DNA of 64,000 nt from the NCBI GenBank assembly GCA_964458495.1, contig CAYWJB010000001.1, positions 310,001 to 374,000 of the forward strand, written 5' to 3'. Origin of the DNA: JANWVO01 sp964458495 (GTDB lineage: Bacteria; Acidobacteriota; Terriglobia; Bryobacterales; Bryobacteraceae). Positions 1-9,122 of the stretch are shown here, in pieces. The translations under genes and the position numbers were made by a program. Under the pieces are notes generated by a model. It ran no database searches. It worked only from the letters and a program-made list of their open reading frames with translations, and had not been told where the DNA came from. How positions within the stretch are numbered: the first letter of the stretch is position 1; each line of letters begins with the position of its first letter.

Positions 1-105
1 ACGCAGGCGCAGCTCGCCGCCACGCTGGCCGCCTTCCTGGGCGAGGATTTCCTCTCCGCCGTCCCCGCCGCCGCGCCGCCCATCGCCGAAGTTCTCGGCC
101 GGTAG
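1..105 (+). CDS. C-terminal fragment, possibly alkaline phosphatase/sulfatase-like
   Basis: Open frame entering from the left edge and ending in TAG, leaving 34 residues. The tail (TQAQLAATLAAFLGEDF, then an Ala/Pro-rich end) resembles the last helix of the alkaline phosphatase-like hydrolases common in Bryobacterales, where a similar 'ATLAALLG' segment closes the protein. That resemblance is from memory and the catalytic part lies outside the window, so the product name is tentative. The next gene begins 21 nt downstream on the same strand. Confidence 0.4.
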   Translation, partial: TQAQLAATLAAFLGEDFLSAVPAAAPPIAEVLGR

Positions 106-125
106 CTTTTTGCTATCTTCTGGCT

Positions 126-1442
126 ATGCGCCGACTTCCGGCTCTCTGGCTGCTTTCCGCCCTTGCCATGCAGGCCCAGATGGTCCAGGTATCCGAACAC
201 ACGCTTTCCAACGGCATGAAGATCCTCATTCACGAGGATCACGATGTCCCCAACGTCGCGTTTTATCTCTTCTTCAAGGTCGGCTCACGCAACGAGCGGC
301 CGGGCGTCACCGGCATCAGCCACTTCTTCGAGCACATGATGTTCAACGGCGCGAAGAAGTACGGCCCGAAGCAGTTCGACATCCAGATGGAGAAGGCCGG
401 CGGCCGCAACAACGCCTACACGTCGCGCGATGTGACCGTCTACACGGACTGGTTCCCGCGCTCCGCGCTGGAACTCATGTTCGACATGGAGGCGGACCGC
501 ATCCGCGACCTCTCTTTTGATCCGAAGATTGTCGAGAGCGAGCGGGGCGTGGTCAGCTCCGAGCGCCGCACCTCGGTCGACAACAGCCCCTTCGGCGTGC
601 TGTTTGAACAGCTGAACGCCACCGCTTATGTCGCCCACCCCTACCAGTGGCCCGTCATCGGCTGGGCTTCCGACATCGAGAGCTGGACGATGGACGATCT
701 CAAGGCCCACTACCGGATGGGCTACGCGCCCAACAACTGCGTTGCCGTCGTTTCCGGCGACGTGACGCCAGCCGAGGTGTTGGCCCTCGCAAAGAAGTAC
801 CTGGAGCCGATCCCTCGCCAGGAGCCGCCCCCGCCCGTCCGCACCGTCGAACCGCCGCAGCTCGGCGAGCGCCGCGTGGAAGTCCGCCGCCCCGCCAACC
901 TGCCGATGCTGATGCTGAGCTATCACATCGGCGCCGCCCGCGATCCCGACTTTCCTGTTTACGAAGTCATCGAAACACTCCTCACTGGCGGGCGCAGCGC
1001 CCGTCTGCACCAGCGGCTCATCGAGAAGGAACAGCTTGTGCTGAACGTCGGCGGCGGCGTTCGCCCCTCGCTGGATCCCGGGCAGTTCCTGTTCAATTTC
1101 CAAGTACGCAGCGGGAGGCAGCCCGCAGAGGTGGAAAAGGCGCTCTATGAGGAGTTGGACCGCCTGTCGCGCGAGACCGTCCCGGCCGAGGAGCTCCAGA
1201 AGTCCAAGAACCAGATCCTCGCCGGCTTCTACCGCCAGCTGAAGACCATCGCCGGGAAGGCGAACCTGTTGGGCAGCTACGAGGTCTTCTCCGGGAGTTG
1301 GAACCAGGTCAACGAGGCGCCGGCGCGCATCGAGAAGGTCACCGCCGCCGATGTACAGCGCGTGGCGGCGAAGGTGTTTGCCCCCCGCAACCGCACGGTC
1401 GCGACACTCATTCCTGAACAGCGCGCGGAGGTGAAGCCGTGA
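126..1442 (+). CDS. M16 family zinc metallopeptidase, catalytic member
   Basis: 438 residues with a short secretion signal (cleavage likely near Ala-Gln at residues 15-18). The inverted zinc motif HxxEH is present as H66-F-F-E69-H70, and the distal glutamate ligand fits E146, 76 residues further on, as in active M16 (pitrilysin/processing-peptidase-like) enzymes. Two M16 halves follow: catalytic residues about 25-175 and an M16_C domain about 190-370. It probably degrades peptides in the periplasm as a heterodimer with the next gene, whose start overlaps this stop by 4 nt (GTGA). Confidence 0.9.
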   Translation: MRRLPALWLLSALAMQAQMVQVSEHTLSNGMKILIHEDHDVPNVAFYLFFKVGSRNERPGVTGISHFFEHMMFNGAKKYGPKQFDIQMEKAGGRNNAYTSRDVTVYTDWFPRSALELMFDMEADRIRDLSFDPKIVESERGVVSSERRTSVDNSPFGVLFEQLNATAYVAHPYQWPVIGWASDIESWTMDDLKAHYRMGYAPNNCVAVVSGDVTPAEVLALAKKYLEPIPRQEPPPPVRTVEPPQLGERRVEVRRPANLPMLMLSYHIGAARDPDFPVYEVIETLLTGGRSARLHQRLIEKEQLVLNVGGGVRPSLDPGQFLFNFQVRSGRQPAEVEKALYEELDRLSRETVPAEELQKSKNQILAGFYRQLKTIAGKANLLGSYEVFSGSWNQVNEAPARIEKVTAADVQRVAAKVFAPRNRTVATLIPEQRAEVKP

Positions 1443-2833
1443 AGCTCCTGCAGCCTATCCTGCTTGTGTCCGCCAGCGTTCTCATGCCAGCCCAGGTGCG
1501 ATTGCCCGAATTCACCCGTGAACAGCTTCCCAACGGGGCCGTTCTGCTGATGTTGCCCAGGCACGACGTCCCGCTCGTCAGCGTCCGCGCCGTCTTCCGC
1601 GGCGGCGCCGAAAGCGAACCACCCGGCAAGAATGGCATCGCCGCCATCACCGCCGAGCTGATGCGGCGCGGCGCAGGGAAGCGCAGCGCCGCGCAGATCG
1701 ATCTGGATCTCGACTTCCTGGGGGCCGAACTCTCTGCCGGCGCCAACCGTCAGTCGGTTTTCTTTGCCCTGGAATTCCTTTCGAAGACGGCGCCCGAAGC
1801 AATGGCCATTCTCGGCGACATCCTGGCAGCGCCCACCTTTCCGGAGGATGAGGTGCGCAAGGTGCTTGCCCAGGCCGCCGACCGCGTCCGCGCCGCCAAA
1901 GACAATCCCGGCATGGCCGTCGGGCGGTATTTCAACGGGCTTTTCTATCCTGCCGGGCATCCGTACCGCCATTCCGGCGCCGCCGACGAGATTTCGGTTG
2001 CCCGCCTGAGCCGGGAAGAAATTCTGACATATTACCGGGGAACGGCAACCGGAAAGAACCTCATTTTGATCGCGGTGGGCGATTTCAACCCAGCCTCGTT
2101 TGCGGCGCTCGCCCGCCGCGCGGCCTCCTCCCTTCCCCCGGGAGCGCCGTTCCAGGCGCCGCAAGCCGGCGAGCTTCGCTTCGAGCGCCCGCGGCTTCTG
2201 CTCGTCGACAAGCCGGACGCCACGCAGACCTACTTCCGGATCGGCATGCCCGGCATCCACCGCCGCCATCCGGACCGCGTCGCCCTGCTCGTGGCCAACA
2301 CCCTGTTCGGCGGCAGGTTCACCTCGCTCCTGAACGACACCCTGCGCGTGAACGCCGGACTCACCTATGGCGCCAACTCCATCCTCGAACTGGACCGCCT
2401 GCCGGGCGCCATCGCCATCAACTCTTACACGCCCACCACGACTACGGCCAAGGCCATCGATCTCGCCCTTGACGTGCTGCGGCGGTTCGCCACGAGCGGC
2501 GCCACCGCGGAGCAACTGGAATCCGCGCGCGCCTATATCAAAGGCAATTTCCCCACCGAGCGCCTGGAAACCTCCGACCAGCTCTGCTCCGCGCTCGCCG
2601 ATCTCGAGCTGTTTGGGCTGGACCGCAGCGACATCGACTCGTTCTTCCAGCAACTGGACTCGCTCACCCTCGAAAGCCTGAACGCCGCCATCCGCCGGCA
2701 CTTCACGGAGAGCAACCTCCAGTTCTGCCTGGTCGGCAACGCCTCCGCAATTGAAAAAGACGTGTCGAAATATGCTGTCGCCAGAAAAGTGGTCTCCGTG
2801 AAATCCGAGGGCTTCGTTCCCCCGGAGATTTGA
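1439..2833 (+). CDS. M16 family peptidase-like protein, non-catalytic partner
   Basis: 464 residues, GTG start overlapping the upstream M16 gene by 4 nt. It has an N-terminal signal-like segment and the same two-domain M16 layout. Where the upstream protein has HFFEH this one reads ITAEL, so the zinc ligands are gone. Such active/inactive pairs are the usual arrangement of two-gene M16 systems, in which the inactive subunit shapes the substrate chamber. The function is inferred from pairing and fold; the substrate is unknown. Confidence 0.88.
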   Translation: MKLLQPILLVSASVLMPAQVRLPEFTREQLPNGAVLLMLPRHDVPLVSVRAVFRGGAESEPPGKNGIAAITAELMRRGAGKRSAAQIDLDLDFLGAELSAGANRQSVFFALEFLSKTAPEAMAILGDILAAPTFPEDEVRKVLAQAADRVRAAKDNPGMAVGRYFNGLFYPAGHPYRHSGAADEISVARLSREEILTYYRGTATGKNLILIAVGDFNPASFAALARRAASSLPPGAPFQAPQAGELRFERPRLLLVDKPDATQTYFRIGMPGIHRRHPDRVALLVANTLFGGRFTSLLNDTLRVNAGLTYGANSILELDRLPGAIAINSYTPTTTTAKAIDLALDVLRRFATSGATAEQLESARAYIKGNFPTERLETSDQLCSALADLELFGLDRSDIDSFFQQLDSLTLESLNAAIRRHFTESNLQFCLVGNASAIEKDVSKYAVARKVVSVKSEGFVPPEI

Positions 2834-2852
2834 TCCTGCAGAGGGGTGCGCC

Positions 2853-3554
2853 ATGGAGACCTGGGGCCTTTCCAGAGCGGAACTGAAAGAGCTTCAGCGC
2901 CTCCGCACCCCGGAGCGCGTCCAGAGGTTTCTCGATTCCCTGCCCTACAACCACGACACACGGCCGCACACATGTTTCTCTCCCCGGCAGGTGCTGCGCC
3001 ACGGCCGCGCCCACTGCATGGAGGGCGCCGTGCTCGCCGCCGCCGCCTTCCGCCTCGCCGGCCGCCCCCCGCTGGTGGTGGATCTCGCGGCAGTCCGCGA
3101 CGATGATCATGTTCTGGCCGTCTTTCGCGAGGGTGGCTGCTGGGGCGCCGCCGCCAAGTCCAGCTACTCGGGACTCCGCTTCCGCGACCCCGTCTATCGC
3201 ACCCTCCGGGAGCTCGTCATGAGCTACTTCCCGCACTACTACAATCCGGAAGGCGAAAAGACGCTGCGCGCCTACTCGCGCCCCGTCAACCTGTCCCGCT
3301 TCGATCCCCGCGGCTGGATCGCCAGCGAAGAAGACGTCTGGTACATTCCCGAGTATCTCGCCTCGATCCCTCACACGCGCCTGTTCACGCCCGCGCAGAT
3401 CCGCCGCCTGACGCCCATGGACACGCTGCTTTACGATGCGGGCATGGTAGGCCGCACCATCCACGTGGTTTCAGACCCGGCCCTCGGGCCAAAGATCCCG
3501 CATCGACTGAGGCGAGGTCAGGTCGCGCCAGCGCGCGTCGAAGCGCTCCGCTAG
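2853..3554 (+). CDS. Transglutaminase-like (Cys/His) protein
   Basis: 233 residues. ATG is preceded by an AGAGGGG ribosome-binding site. Residues 50-90 carry a GRAHCMEG segment with C55 at the start of an Ala-rich helix and a DDDH segment with H86, the Cys and His arrangement of the transglutaminase-like/papain-fold superfamily. The third catalytic residue (Asp) is not obvious. No signal peptide, so probably cytoplasmic. The 3' end overlaps the convergent kinase-fold gene by 84 nt. Activity (protease, acyltransferase or other) cannot be told from sequence. Confidence 0.7.
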   Translation: METWGLSRAELKELQRLRTPERVQRFLDSLPYNHDTRPHTCFSPRQVLRHGRAHCMEGAVLAAAAFRLAGRPPLVVDLAAVRDDDHVLAVFREGGCWGAAAKSSYSGLRFRDPVYRTLRELVMSYFPHYYNPEGEKTLRAYSRPVNLSRFDPRGWIASEEDVWYIPEYLASIPHTRLFTPAQIRRLTPMDTLLYDAGMVGRTIHVVSDPALGPKIPHRLRRGQVAPARVEALR

Positions 3555-4340
3555 CTCGGGCGCGCCCGCCAGGATCTCCTCCAGCCCGAACTGCCGCCAC
3601 ACGGGTCCGTTCTTCGCCACCGACGCCAGGTGCCGCTCCACGTCTTCCCAGCGGTCGGTCAGCCCGCCCGAGTCGATCAGCACCACGCGGTTCTGGATCA
3701 CGCCGAAGTTCTTCAGATGCGCATCCACAGAAAACACTCCGCGCCGCCAGCCCGCGCGCCTCAATTCCAGCAGCCGCTCCAGCCACCGCTCCACTTCGTT
3801 CCACTTCCTTTCCGCCGCCAGTCTCTTCAGGCGATCATAAAGGGTCGCCTCCACCCGTTCGGTCGCTTCCGTCACCACCAGCCATCCCGGCCATCCCGAC
3901 ACCTTCACAAGCGTCGGCGGGAACGTCACTGTCTCTGGCACCAGCGAAGTGCCGGAAAGGTGCTTCACTGCCAGATACTCCCCCCTCACGTCGCGATGGA
4001 CGAACTTCTGCCACACGCGTCCCCAGTGCGTGCTGAACCAAACCGCGCGCGGCACCACCGCCACGAAGGCCTGCATGGCCATCCGCAGCGCCCTTAACGC
4101 CGCCGACGGGTGCGCCGTCCAGCGCGATGTAAAACGCTGAGGCAGGATCTTCTCCAGCCGCTTCATCAGGCGCCAGATCAGGATCAACGCAATGATCTCG
4201 CTGGCGCCCCGCTCCCGCTTCACCACCCAGCGCTCACTGGCGTACACCACCTTCCCCACGCCCTCGCCAATCCGCTTCAGCCGCCCGCGCGTCAGCTCCC
4301 CCGGCGCCTCTTCCATGGCCTGCAAAGGCGTGCGCATCAA
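3471..4340 (-). CDS. Protein kinase-like fold protein (lipopolysaccharide/aminoglycoside kinase type)
   Basis: 289 residues. Kinase-fold landmarks are visible: a glycine-rich loop GEGVGKVVY at 25-33, a lysine in VVKRE (K41), a catalytic-loop-like DAHLKNFG at 206-213 with N211, and a metal-binding LIDSGG with D223. This spacing fits small-molecule or lipid-A-core kinases more than Ser/Thr kinases. No membrane helix. Convergent with, and overlapping, the transglutaminase-like gene; 62 nt separate its start from the divergent MOT1-type transporter. Substrate unknown. Confidence 0.65.
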   Translation of the reverse strand: MMRTPLQAMEEAPGELTRGRLKRIGEGVGKVVYASERWVVKRERGASEIIALILIWRLMKRLEKILPQRFTSRWTAHPSAALRALRMAMQAFVAVVPRAVWFSTHWGRVWQKFVHRDVRGEYLAVKHLSGTSLVPETVTFPPTLVKVSGWPGWLVVTEATERVEATLYDRLKRLAAERKWNEVERWLERLLELRRAGWRRGVFSVDAHLKNFGVIQNRVVLIDSGGLTDRWEDVERHLASVAKNGPVWRQFGLEEILAGAPELAERFDARWRDLTSPQSMRDLWPEGRV

Positions 4341-4402
4341 GCTCTCCTGCCACCTCGCTCTGGCCCGAGAATACCATTTCTGGTCCGCAGGACAAGCCTG
4401 TT

Positions 4403-5629
4403 ATGCTGAGGTTTCCGGCTTCCCGGCGGATCCGCTATTCCCGTCGCCTGATGCTGCGCCACGATTCCATCTCTGCTCCCCGCTCTCCCGCCAAGCCGCG
4501 CCTTCGATTCGACCGCCATGAGTGGTCCGGCGCATTCGGCGACATGGGCACGGACCTGCCGCTGCTGGTGGGCATGATCCTGGCCGCCCGGCTCGACTCC
4601 GCCTCCGTTCTCACCGTCTTCGGACTCATGCAGATCCTCACCGGCGCCTGGTATCGCATGCCCATGCCGGTGCAGCCCCTGAAGGCCATGGCGGCTCTGG
4701 TCATCGCCCAGAAGCTCCCTGCAGCCACGCTGTACGGCGGGGGTCTGGCCATCGGCGTCCTGATGCTGGCGCTGACGCTCACCGGCGCTATCGGATGGCT
4801 CGCCCGCGTGGTTCCCACGCCCGTCGTGCGCGGAATCCAGGTCGGACTGGGGCTCCAGCTCGCCTCCATCGCACTGCGTGATTATGTCCGCTCCGATGGC
4901 ATTGCCGGCTGGACTCTCGCCGCCGCGGGCTTCGCCCTTACCGTGATTCTGATGCGCCGCCGGCGCTTCCCCGCCGCCGCCGCATTGATTGCTTTAGGGC
5001 TCGCCTACGCTTTCGCCTTCAAGCTGACTGCGAACGACGTCGCGAGCTCCGCCGGTTTCCGGTTGCCGCAGCTACACACGGTTTCCTGGCCCGACATCTG
5101 GACCGGCTTCCTCGTGCTGGCCTTGCCCCAGTTGCCGCTGTCGCTGGCCAACTCCGTTCTGGCCACGCGCCAGGTGGCCCAGGATCTGTTTCCCGAACGC
5201 CCTCTCACCGTGCGCCAGATCGGGCTCACTTACTCCCTGATGAACCTGGCCAACCCGTTTCTGGGCGGCGCCCCTACCTGCCACGGCTCGGGCGGCATGG
5301 CGGGCCATTACGCTTTTGGCGGGCGCACCGGCGGCTCCGTCGTCATTTATGGCGGCATTTTTCTGGTCCTGGGCCTTGTTTTCAGCGGCGGATTTCAGAA
5401 AGTCATTGAAATCTTTCCGCTTCCGGTTCTGGGAGTCCTGCTTCTTTTCGAGAGTCTCGCCCTGCTTCTCCTGGTGCGCGACATCGCCCCCGACAGAACC
5501 GGGTTTGCGGTAGCCGCCCTGGTGGGGCTGTCTGCGCTGTTCCTGCCCTACGGATACGTCACGGGAATGATCGCCGGCACACTGCTCCACGCCGCCGCCC
5601 GCCGTGGCTGGATCGATTTCAGCCGGTAA
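4403..5629 (+). CDS. Putative molybdate/sulfate transporter, MOT1-like membrane protein
   Basis: 408 residues, roughly 10-11 membrane helices. The N-terminal block with GAFGDMGTDLPLLVG and then MPMPVQPLKAMAA matches the two conserved motifs of the MOT1/SulP-related family that imports molybdate or sulfate. The start is uncertain: the ATG at 4403 lies inside a possible -10 box (TTCTGG at 4378, 17-nt spacer, TTATGC at 4401), so ATG at 4451 (MLRHDSIS) may be the real one. It ends 8 nt from the convergent NmrA-type gene. Substrate is inferred from family only. Confidence 0.8.
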   Translation: MLRFPASRRIRYSRRLMLRHDSISAPRSPAKPRLRFDRHEWSGAFGDMGTDLPLLVGMILAARLDSASVLTVFGLMQILTGAWYRMPMPVQPLKAMAALVIAQKLPAATLYGGGLAIGVLMLALTLTGAIGWLARVVPTPVVRGIQVGLGLQLASIALRDYVRSDGIAGWTLAAAGFALTVILMRRRRFPAAAALIALGLAYAFAFKLTANDVASSAGFRLPQLHTVSWPDIWTGFLVLALPQLPLSLANSVLATRQVAQDLFPERPLTVRQIGLTYSLMNLANPFLGGAPTCHGSGGMAGHYAFGGRTGGSVVIYGGIFLVLGLVFSGGFQKVIEIFPLPVLGVLLLFESLALLLLVRDIAPDRTGFAVAALVGLSALFLPYGYVTGMIAGTLLHAAARRGWIDFSR

Positions 5630-5637
5630 TTCCGGCC

Positions 5638-6588
5638 TTATTGTACCGGAATCCTGCCGCGATTGGCCTCGATCCACTCGTCGAACGACAGCATGCCGGG
5701 ATGCAGCTCCCGCGACAGCGCCGTGTTTCTCGCGGCACAGAATTCATCAGAAAATTCGCAGTTGAACTGGAACATATTCCCGAGATCCTCTGCATGCGGA
5801 AAGCCCAGCGACCGGAAGACAGCGTGCGGCAGCGGCTCGTAGCGCACCGGTTCCCCGATGGCCCGGCTGAGCCCGGCGGCCATCTGCTCCCCGGTCAGGT
5901 GCCCGGAAGCCACGCCCACGCGCTTGCCCCGGAATTCGGCGCCGCGCTTCAGCAGCCCGTACGCGCAGCCGCCGATGTCCGAGGCCGCGATACCCGGCAA
6001 CTTGCGGTCCGCCATCGGCAGGGTCAGAACCAGATCTCCGTTTTTGCCCCGCACTGGTCCCGCACCGAAATAGATGAAATTCTCCCAGTAGAAACTCGTC
6101 AGCAGGAAGGTGACGGGCAGTCCGAGTTCCTCAAACAGCGCGTCCGCCTCTCCTTTTGAGTCGAAGTGCGGCACCTTGTACTTTCCCATCAGCGTGGGCA
6201 TCCGGTTGTCTTCCAGCGGAACCATCCGCCGCGTGTCTTCCAGTGTGGACCAGATCACATGGCCGAGGCGCGCTTTCTTCGCCGCCCGCGCCAGCGCCGC
6301 CGCGTGCTGAAATTCTTTATCGGGCGAGAAATGATCCCAGTAGAAGGTGACGCAGTAGGCGGCGTAGGCCCCCTCGAACGCCTTCTCGACGCTGGCGGGA
6401 TCGTCCAGGTCGGCGCCCACCACCTCCGCCCCGAGCCGTTCAAGTTCCCTTGCCTTGGCCGAGCCCGGATCGCGCGTCATCGCACGCACGGCAAACGGAC
6501 TCTGCGGATCCCGAAGGATCGACCGTACCAGCCCTCCTCCCTGCGCCCCGGTGGCGCCGGCAACCACGACAACAGGCTTCTCCTGCAT
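5638..6588 (-). CDS. NmrA/HSCARG-type NAD(P)-binding protein
   Basis: 316 residues with an N-terminal Rossmann motif (GATGAQGGG at about 11-19) and the layout of atypical short-chain reductases of the NmrA/HSCARG group. These bind NADP(H) and often act as redox sensors or as reductases without the classical Tyr-Lys pair. The central YWDHFSP and FYWENF segments are typical of this group. Cytoplasmic; nothing nearby suggests a pathway. Monocistronic by spacing. Confidence 0.85.
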   Translation of the reverse strand: MQEKPVVVVAGATGAQGGGLVRSILRDPQSPFAVRAMTRDPGSAKARELERLGAEVVGADLDDPASVEKAFEGAYAAYCVTFYWDHFSPDKEFQHAAALARAAKKARLGHVIWSTLEDTRRMVPLEDNRMPTLMGKYKVPHFDSKGEADALFEELGLPVTFLLTSFYWENFIYFGAGPVRGKNGDLVLTLPMADRKLPGIAASDIGGCAYGLLKRGAEFRGKRVGVASGHLTGEQMAAGLSRAIGEPVRYEPLPHAVFRSLGFPHAEDLGNMFQFNCEFSDEFCAARNTALSRELHPGMLSFDEWIEANRGRIPVQ

Positions 6589-6673
6589 CCCTCTGTTCCC
6601 CTCTCGTGCATGGATTCGCCGGGGCCCAGTCCCGACGGGCTTCAGTAATTAGACGCCGCCCTCGATCTCCGTG

Positions 6674-7168
6674 TCAACCAGTGAGCGCCGCCCGTTCGAT
6701 TTCAAGCAGCCGCCGCTTCACTTCCAGCCCTCCGGAAAATCCCGTGAGTGCGCCGCCGGCGCCCACCAGACGGTGGCAGGGCACGATCACTGGCAAGGGG
6801 TTCTTCGCCGCCGCCGCCCCTACGGCGCGCGCCGCTCCAGGACGCCCGAGCGCCCGCGCCATCTCGCCGTAGGTCCTCAATTCGCCGCAGGGGATTTCGA
6901 ACAGCGCCTTCCACACTTCGCACTGAAAGTGCGTACCCTCGAGTTCAAACGGCACGCTGAAGCGCCGCCGCTTCCCCCGCGCGTATTCCTCGAGTTCCCG
7001 CCGGGCCTGGTCGAGCACGGACTCCCGGTCGTTGCGCTCTCCCGCTTCGAAGCCTTCAGGCGGCAGGTCTGCGGAGCGGCTGAAGGCGGCCCGGCGCAAC
7101 ACGCCGCCTTCTTCCAGGACGAACAGAAACAGTCCCTCCGCGAGCCGGGCGCAGGTCCACTGCGGCAT
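6674..7168 (-). CDS. ogt: Methylated-DNA--[protein]-cysteine S-methyltransferase
   Basis: 164 residues, the usual length of Ogt. It removes O6-alkyl groups from guanine by irreversible transfer to its own cysteine. The active site PCHRLVG is at 130-136 with C131 as acceptor; the DNA-recognition segment TYGEMARALG (99-108) and the following GAARAVG helix are intact. There is no AdaA regulatory domain, so this is a stand-alone repair protein. Confidence 0.95.
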   Translation of the reverse strand: MPQWTCARLAEGLFLFVLEEGGVLRRAAFSRSADLPPEGFEAGERNDRESVLDQARRELEEYARGKRRRFSVPFELEGTHFQCEVWKALFEIPCGELRTYGEMARALGRPGAARAVGAAAAKNPLPVIVPCHRLVGAGGALTGFSGGLEVKRRLLEIERAALTG

Positions 7169-7203
7169 GACTCAAGCATAGCGCCGGGGCAGGCGCGCCC
7201 GCC

Positions 7204-8166
7204 TTACTTCCGCAGGTTGGCCACGTTGCTCTTGTCCACCAGCAGCGTGCCCGTATCGATGAACAGCGGCAGCGGGGAGCGCGGGTCGTTGCGGAAGTCC
7301 GCCGTCAGCGACGCCGGCTTGCGCAGCACCACGTCCGCCAGCGCCTTCAGGCCGTAGTACCCCATCGTATAAGGCTTCTGTGCGATGGTCGCCGCAATCC
7401 GGCCCTTTTCGATCCACTCGAGCGTGTTCTGCACGGCGTCCATCGCCAGGACGACTTTCCCCTCGATCCGCGCCCGGTCCAGCACGTCGACGATCTCCGC
7501 CGCCGACAGCGACTCCAGCGCCACAAACGCATCCGGCACGTTCTTCTTCTCCACATAGCCTTGCGTCAGATCGAATGCCAGGCTCGGATTGCCCTTCATG
7601 TCCTGCACCGCCAGGATGCGGATCCCCGGCGAGGCGTCCAGAACCGCCCTGTACCCATCCAGCCTCTCCTCGACGTTCTTCTGGCCCGCGATTGTGAAGA
7701 AGACCACCGTCCCCTTGCCGTTCAGCAGCTTCACCAGCAGCCGCCCGCCCATCTGCCCCGCTTCATAGTTGTTGGTTCCCACGAAGAACAGCCGCCGGCT
7801 TTGCGGCGCGTCGGCATCAATCGTCACGACGGGCGTGCCCGCCTCCACCGCGGCGTTGATGTCTGGCGTGAGCAACTCGGCGTTTCCCGCGCTCACCAGC
7901 ACGCCCGCCGGCTTTTTCGCCAGTACGCGCCGCAGTTCCTCACGCTCCGCCTGTGCGTCGTAGACGTCGGGACCCGCCACCTCGGCCTGCACGCCCAGTT
8001 CGCGCGCCGCCGCCAGGAATCCCGCGCCCGCTTCCTGCCAGTAGGGGATCTTGGGATTCGCGCACACAAGGAAGTATTTCTCTGTCGTCTGATGCGACGG
8101 CCCCTTGCCGCCGCAACCCCAGAACGCGAACAAAGGAAGGCAACAAAGCAAGAAATTCCGTTTCAT
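7204..8166 (-). CDS. Sugar ABC transporter substrate-binding lipoprotein (orphan)
   Basis: 320 residues of the RbsB/LacI-type periplasmic binding fold (Peripla_BP_4). The N-terminus is a lipoprotein-like signal ending FWGCGG, with Cys18 as the likely lipid anchor. Motifs such as PVVTIDADAP (about 115-124) and GTNNYEAGQMGG (about 131-142) match ribose/autoinducer-2 type binding proteins. No permease or ATPase gene lies next to it, so it either serves a transporter elsewhere or acts as a sugar sensor. Confidence 0.85.
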   Translation of the reverse strand: MKRNFLLCCLPLFAFWGCGGKGPSHQTTEKYFLVCANPKIPYWQEAGAGFLAAARELGVQAEVAGPDVYDAQAEREELRRVLAKKPAGVLVSAGNAELLTPDINAAVEAGTPVVTIDADAPQSRRLFFVGTNNYEAGQMGGRLLVKLLNGKGTVVFFTIAGQKNVEERLDGYRAVLDASPGIRILAVQDMKGNPSLAFDLTQGYVEKKNVPDAFVALESLSAAEIVDVLDRARIEGKVVLAMDAVQNTLEWIEKGRIAATIAQKPYTMGYYGLKALADVVLRKPASLTADFRNDPRSPLPLFIDTGTLLVDKSNVANLRK

Positions 8167-8286
8167 GTCCAGGACTCCAGACCGGACTCGCGCCGCCGAT
8201 CAGTCTATGCTCAGGCCGTGGCGGGCACAAGCCCTTCTCTTCATTCTTGCCATTCCGGCGCCCTCCGGTGTCGGCGCGCCTTCCGC

Positions 8287-9111
8287 TCACTTCCGGCCCG
8301 GGCGCAGGTTGCTGCCTTTCGGATCCAGGATCTTCATCCCCGCCGGCAGGGTGAACAACTCGTCGCCGAGACCGCGGTTGATGGTCACCATGTCGGCGTA
8401 CATCTCGAAATTCCGCTCTCCGTTCCGCTCCCGCCGAACGACGAACGGCCACAGCACTCCACCGCCCACGTCCCGGTACTTGTCGAAGATGGTCACTTCC
8501 TCGATGCGGAATTTCAGCTTCGGATCCCGCTTCTCCCAACGCTGGCGCACCGGCAACTTCGTGGACTGATGGAACCACACTGTCGTCTGGCGATTGGCGC
8601 TGTCCACGATCCGCACCACGTTGCAGGGCTGGTTCTCGACGATCTCCGTGCCGAGCGCATCGAACGCCATCCCCGGTTCCTTCAACCGCACGCGCAGCGT
8701 ATGCAGCACGTTGTGCAGCAAGGTTTCCTTGTAGCTTTCGTACAGCGCCTCCCCCATGGGCTTTGCGCCGCGGTAGGTCACCTCCCAGCCGCCCTCTTCG
8801 TTGAAGATGATGTAGACGTCCTCGTTCTTGCCGAACGCCCGGCGCTCGCGCTGTCCCAGGAAATCCGGCGTCAGCGGCTCGGGAGCGGTCAGATACCGGA
8901 TGTAGAACTTCACGCGGCTCATTCCGGAGAGGTCCTCGCGGTAGAACGCGTAGCTGCGCCCCTCCTCCACCCGGTCGCGCATGGCCAGGAAATTCTCGCC
9001 GCCAAGCGCCCGCAGCGCTTCCTCCACCACCTGCTTCGCCCATTCGGGGGTTCGCGGCGTCTGTCCGCACAAAGCGGAAGCGCACATCACCCAAAGTGCC
9101 AGCCCTCTCAT
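8287..9111 (-). CDS. Secreted protein with LolA/outer-membrane-lipoprotein-sorting-like fold
   Basis: 274 residues from the ATG at 9111, chosen because it is followed directly by a good signal peptide (MRGLALWVMCASALCGQ). The body is beta-rich with W/F-containing strands (TTVWFHQSTKLPVRQ, TIFDKYRDVGGGVLWPF), as in LolA-like proteins that follow a substrate's decoration before outer-membrane sorting. It is probably the last gene of the PHP-GT4-membrane operon, 11 nt after the preceding stop. Exact function unknown. Confidence 0.65.
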   Translation of the reverse strand: MRGLALWVMCASALCGQTPRTPEWAKQVVEEALRALGGENFLAMRDRVEEGRSYAFYREDLSGMSRVKFYIRYLTAPEPLTPDFLGQRERRAFGKNEDVYIIFNEEGGWEVTYRGAKPMGEALYESYKETLLHNVLHTLRVRLKEPGMAFDALGTEIVENQPCNVVRIVDSANRQTTVWFHQSTKLPVRQRWEKRDPKLKFRIEEVTIFDKYRDVGGGVLWPFVVRRERNGERNFEMYADMVTINRGLGDELFTLPAGMKILDPKGSNLRPGRK

Positions 9112-9122
9112 CGAACCCAATT

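Noticed and set aside
4337..4519. 60-codon minus-strand frame upstream of the MOT1-type gene
   Set aside because: No start signal or homology; lies in the shared promoter region and overlaps the real gene.
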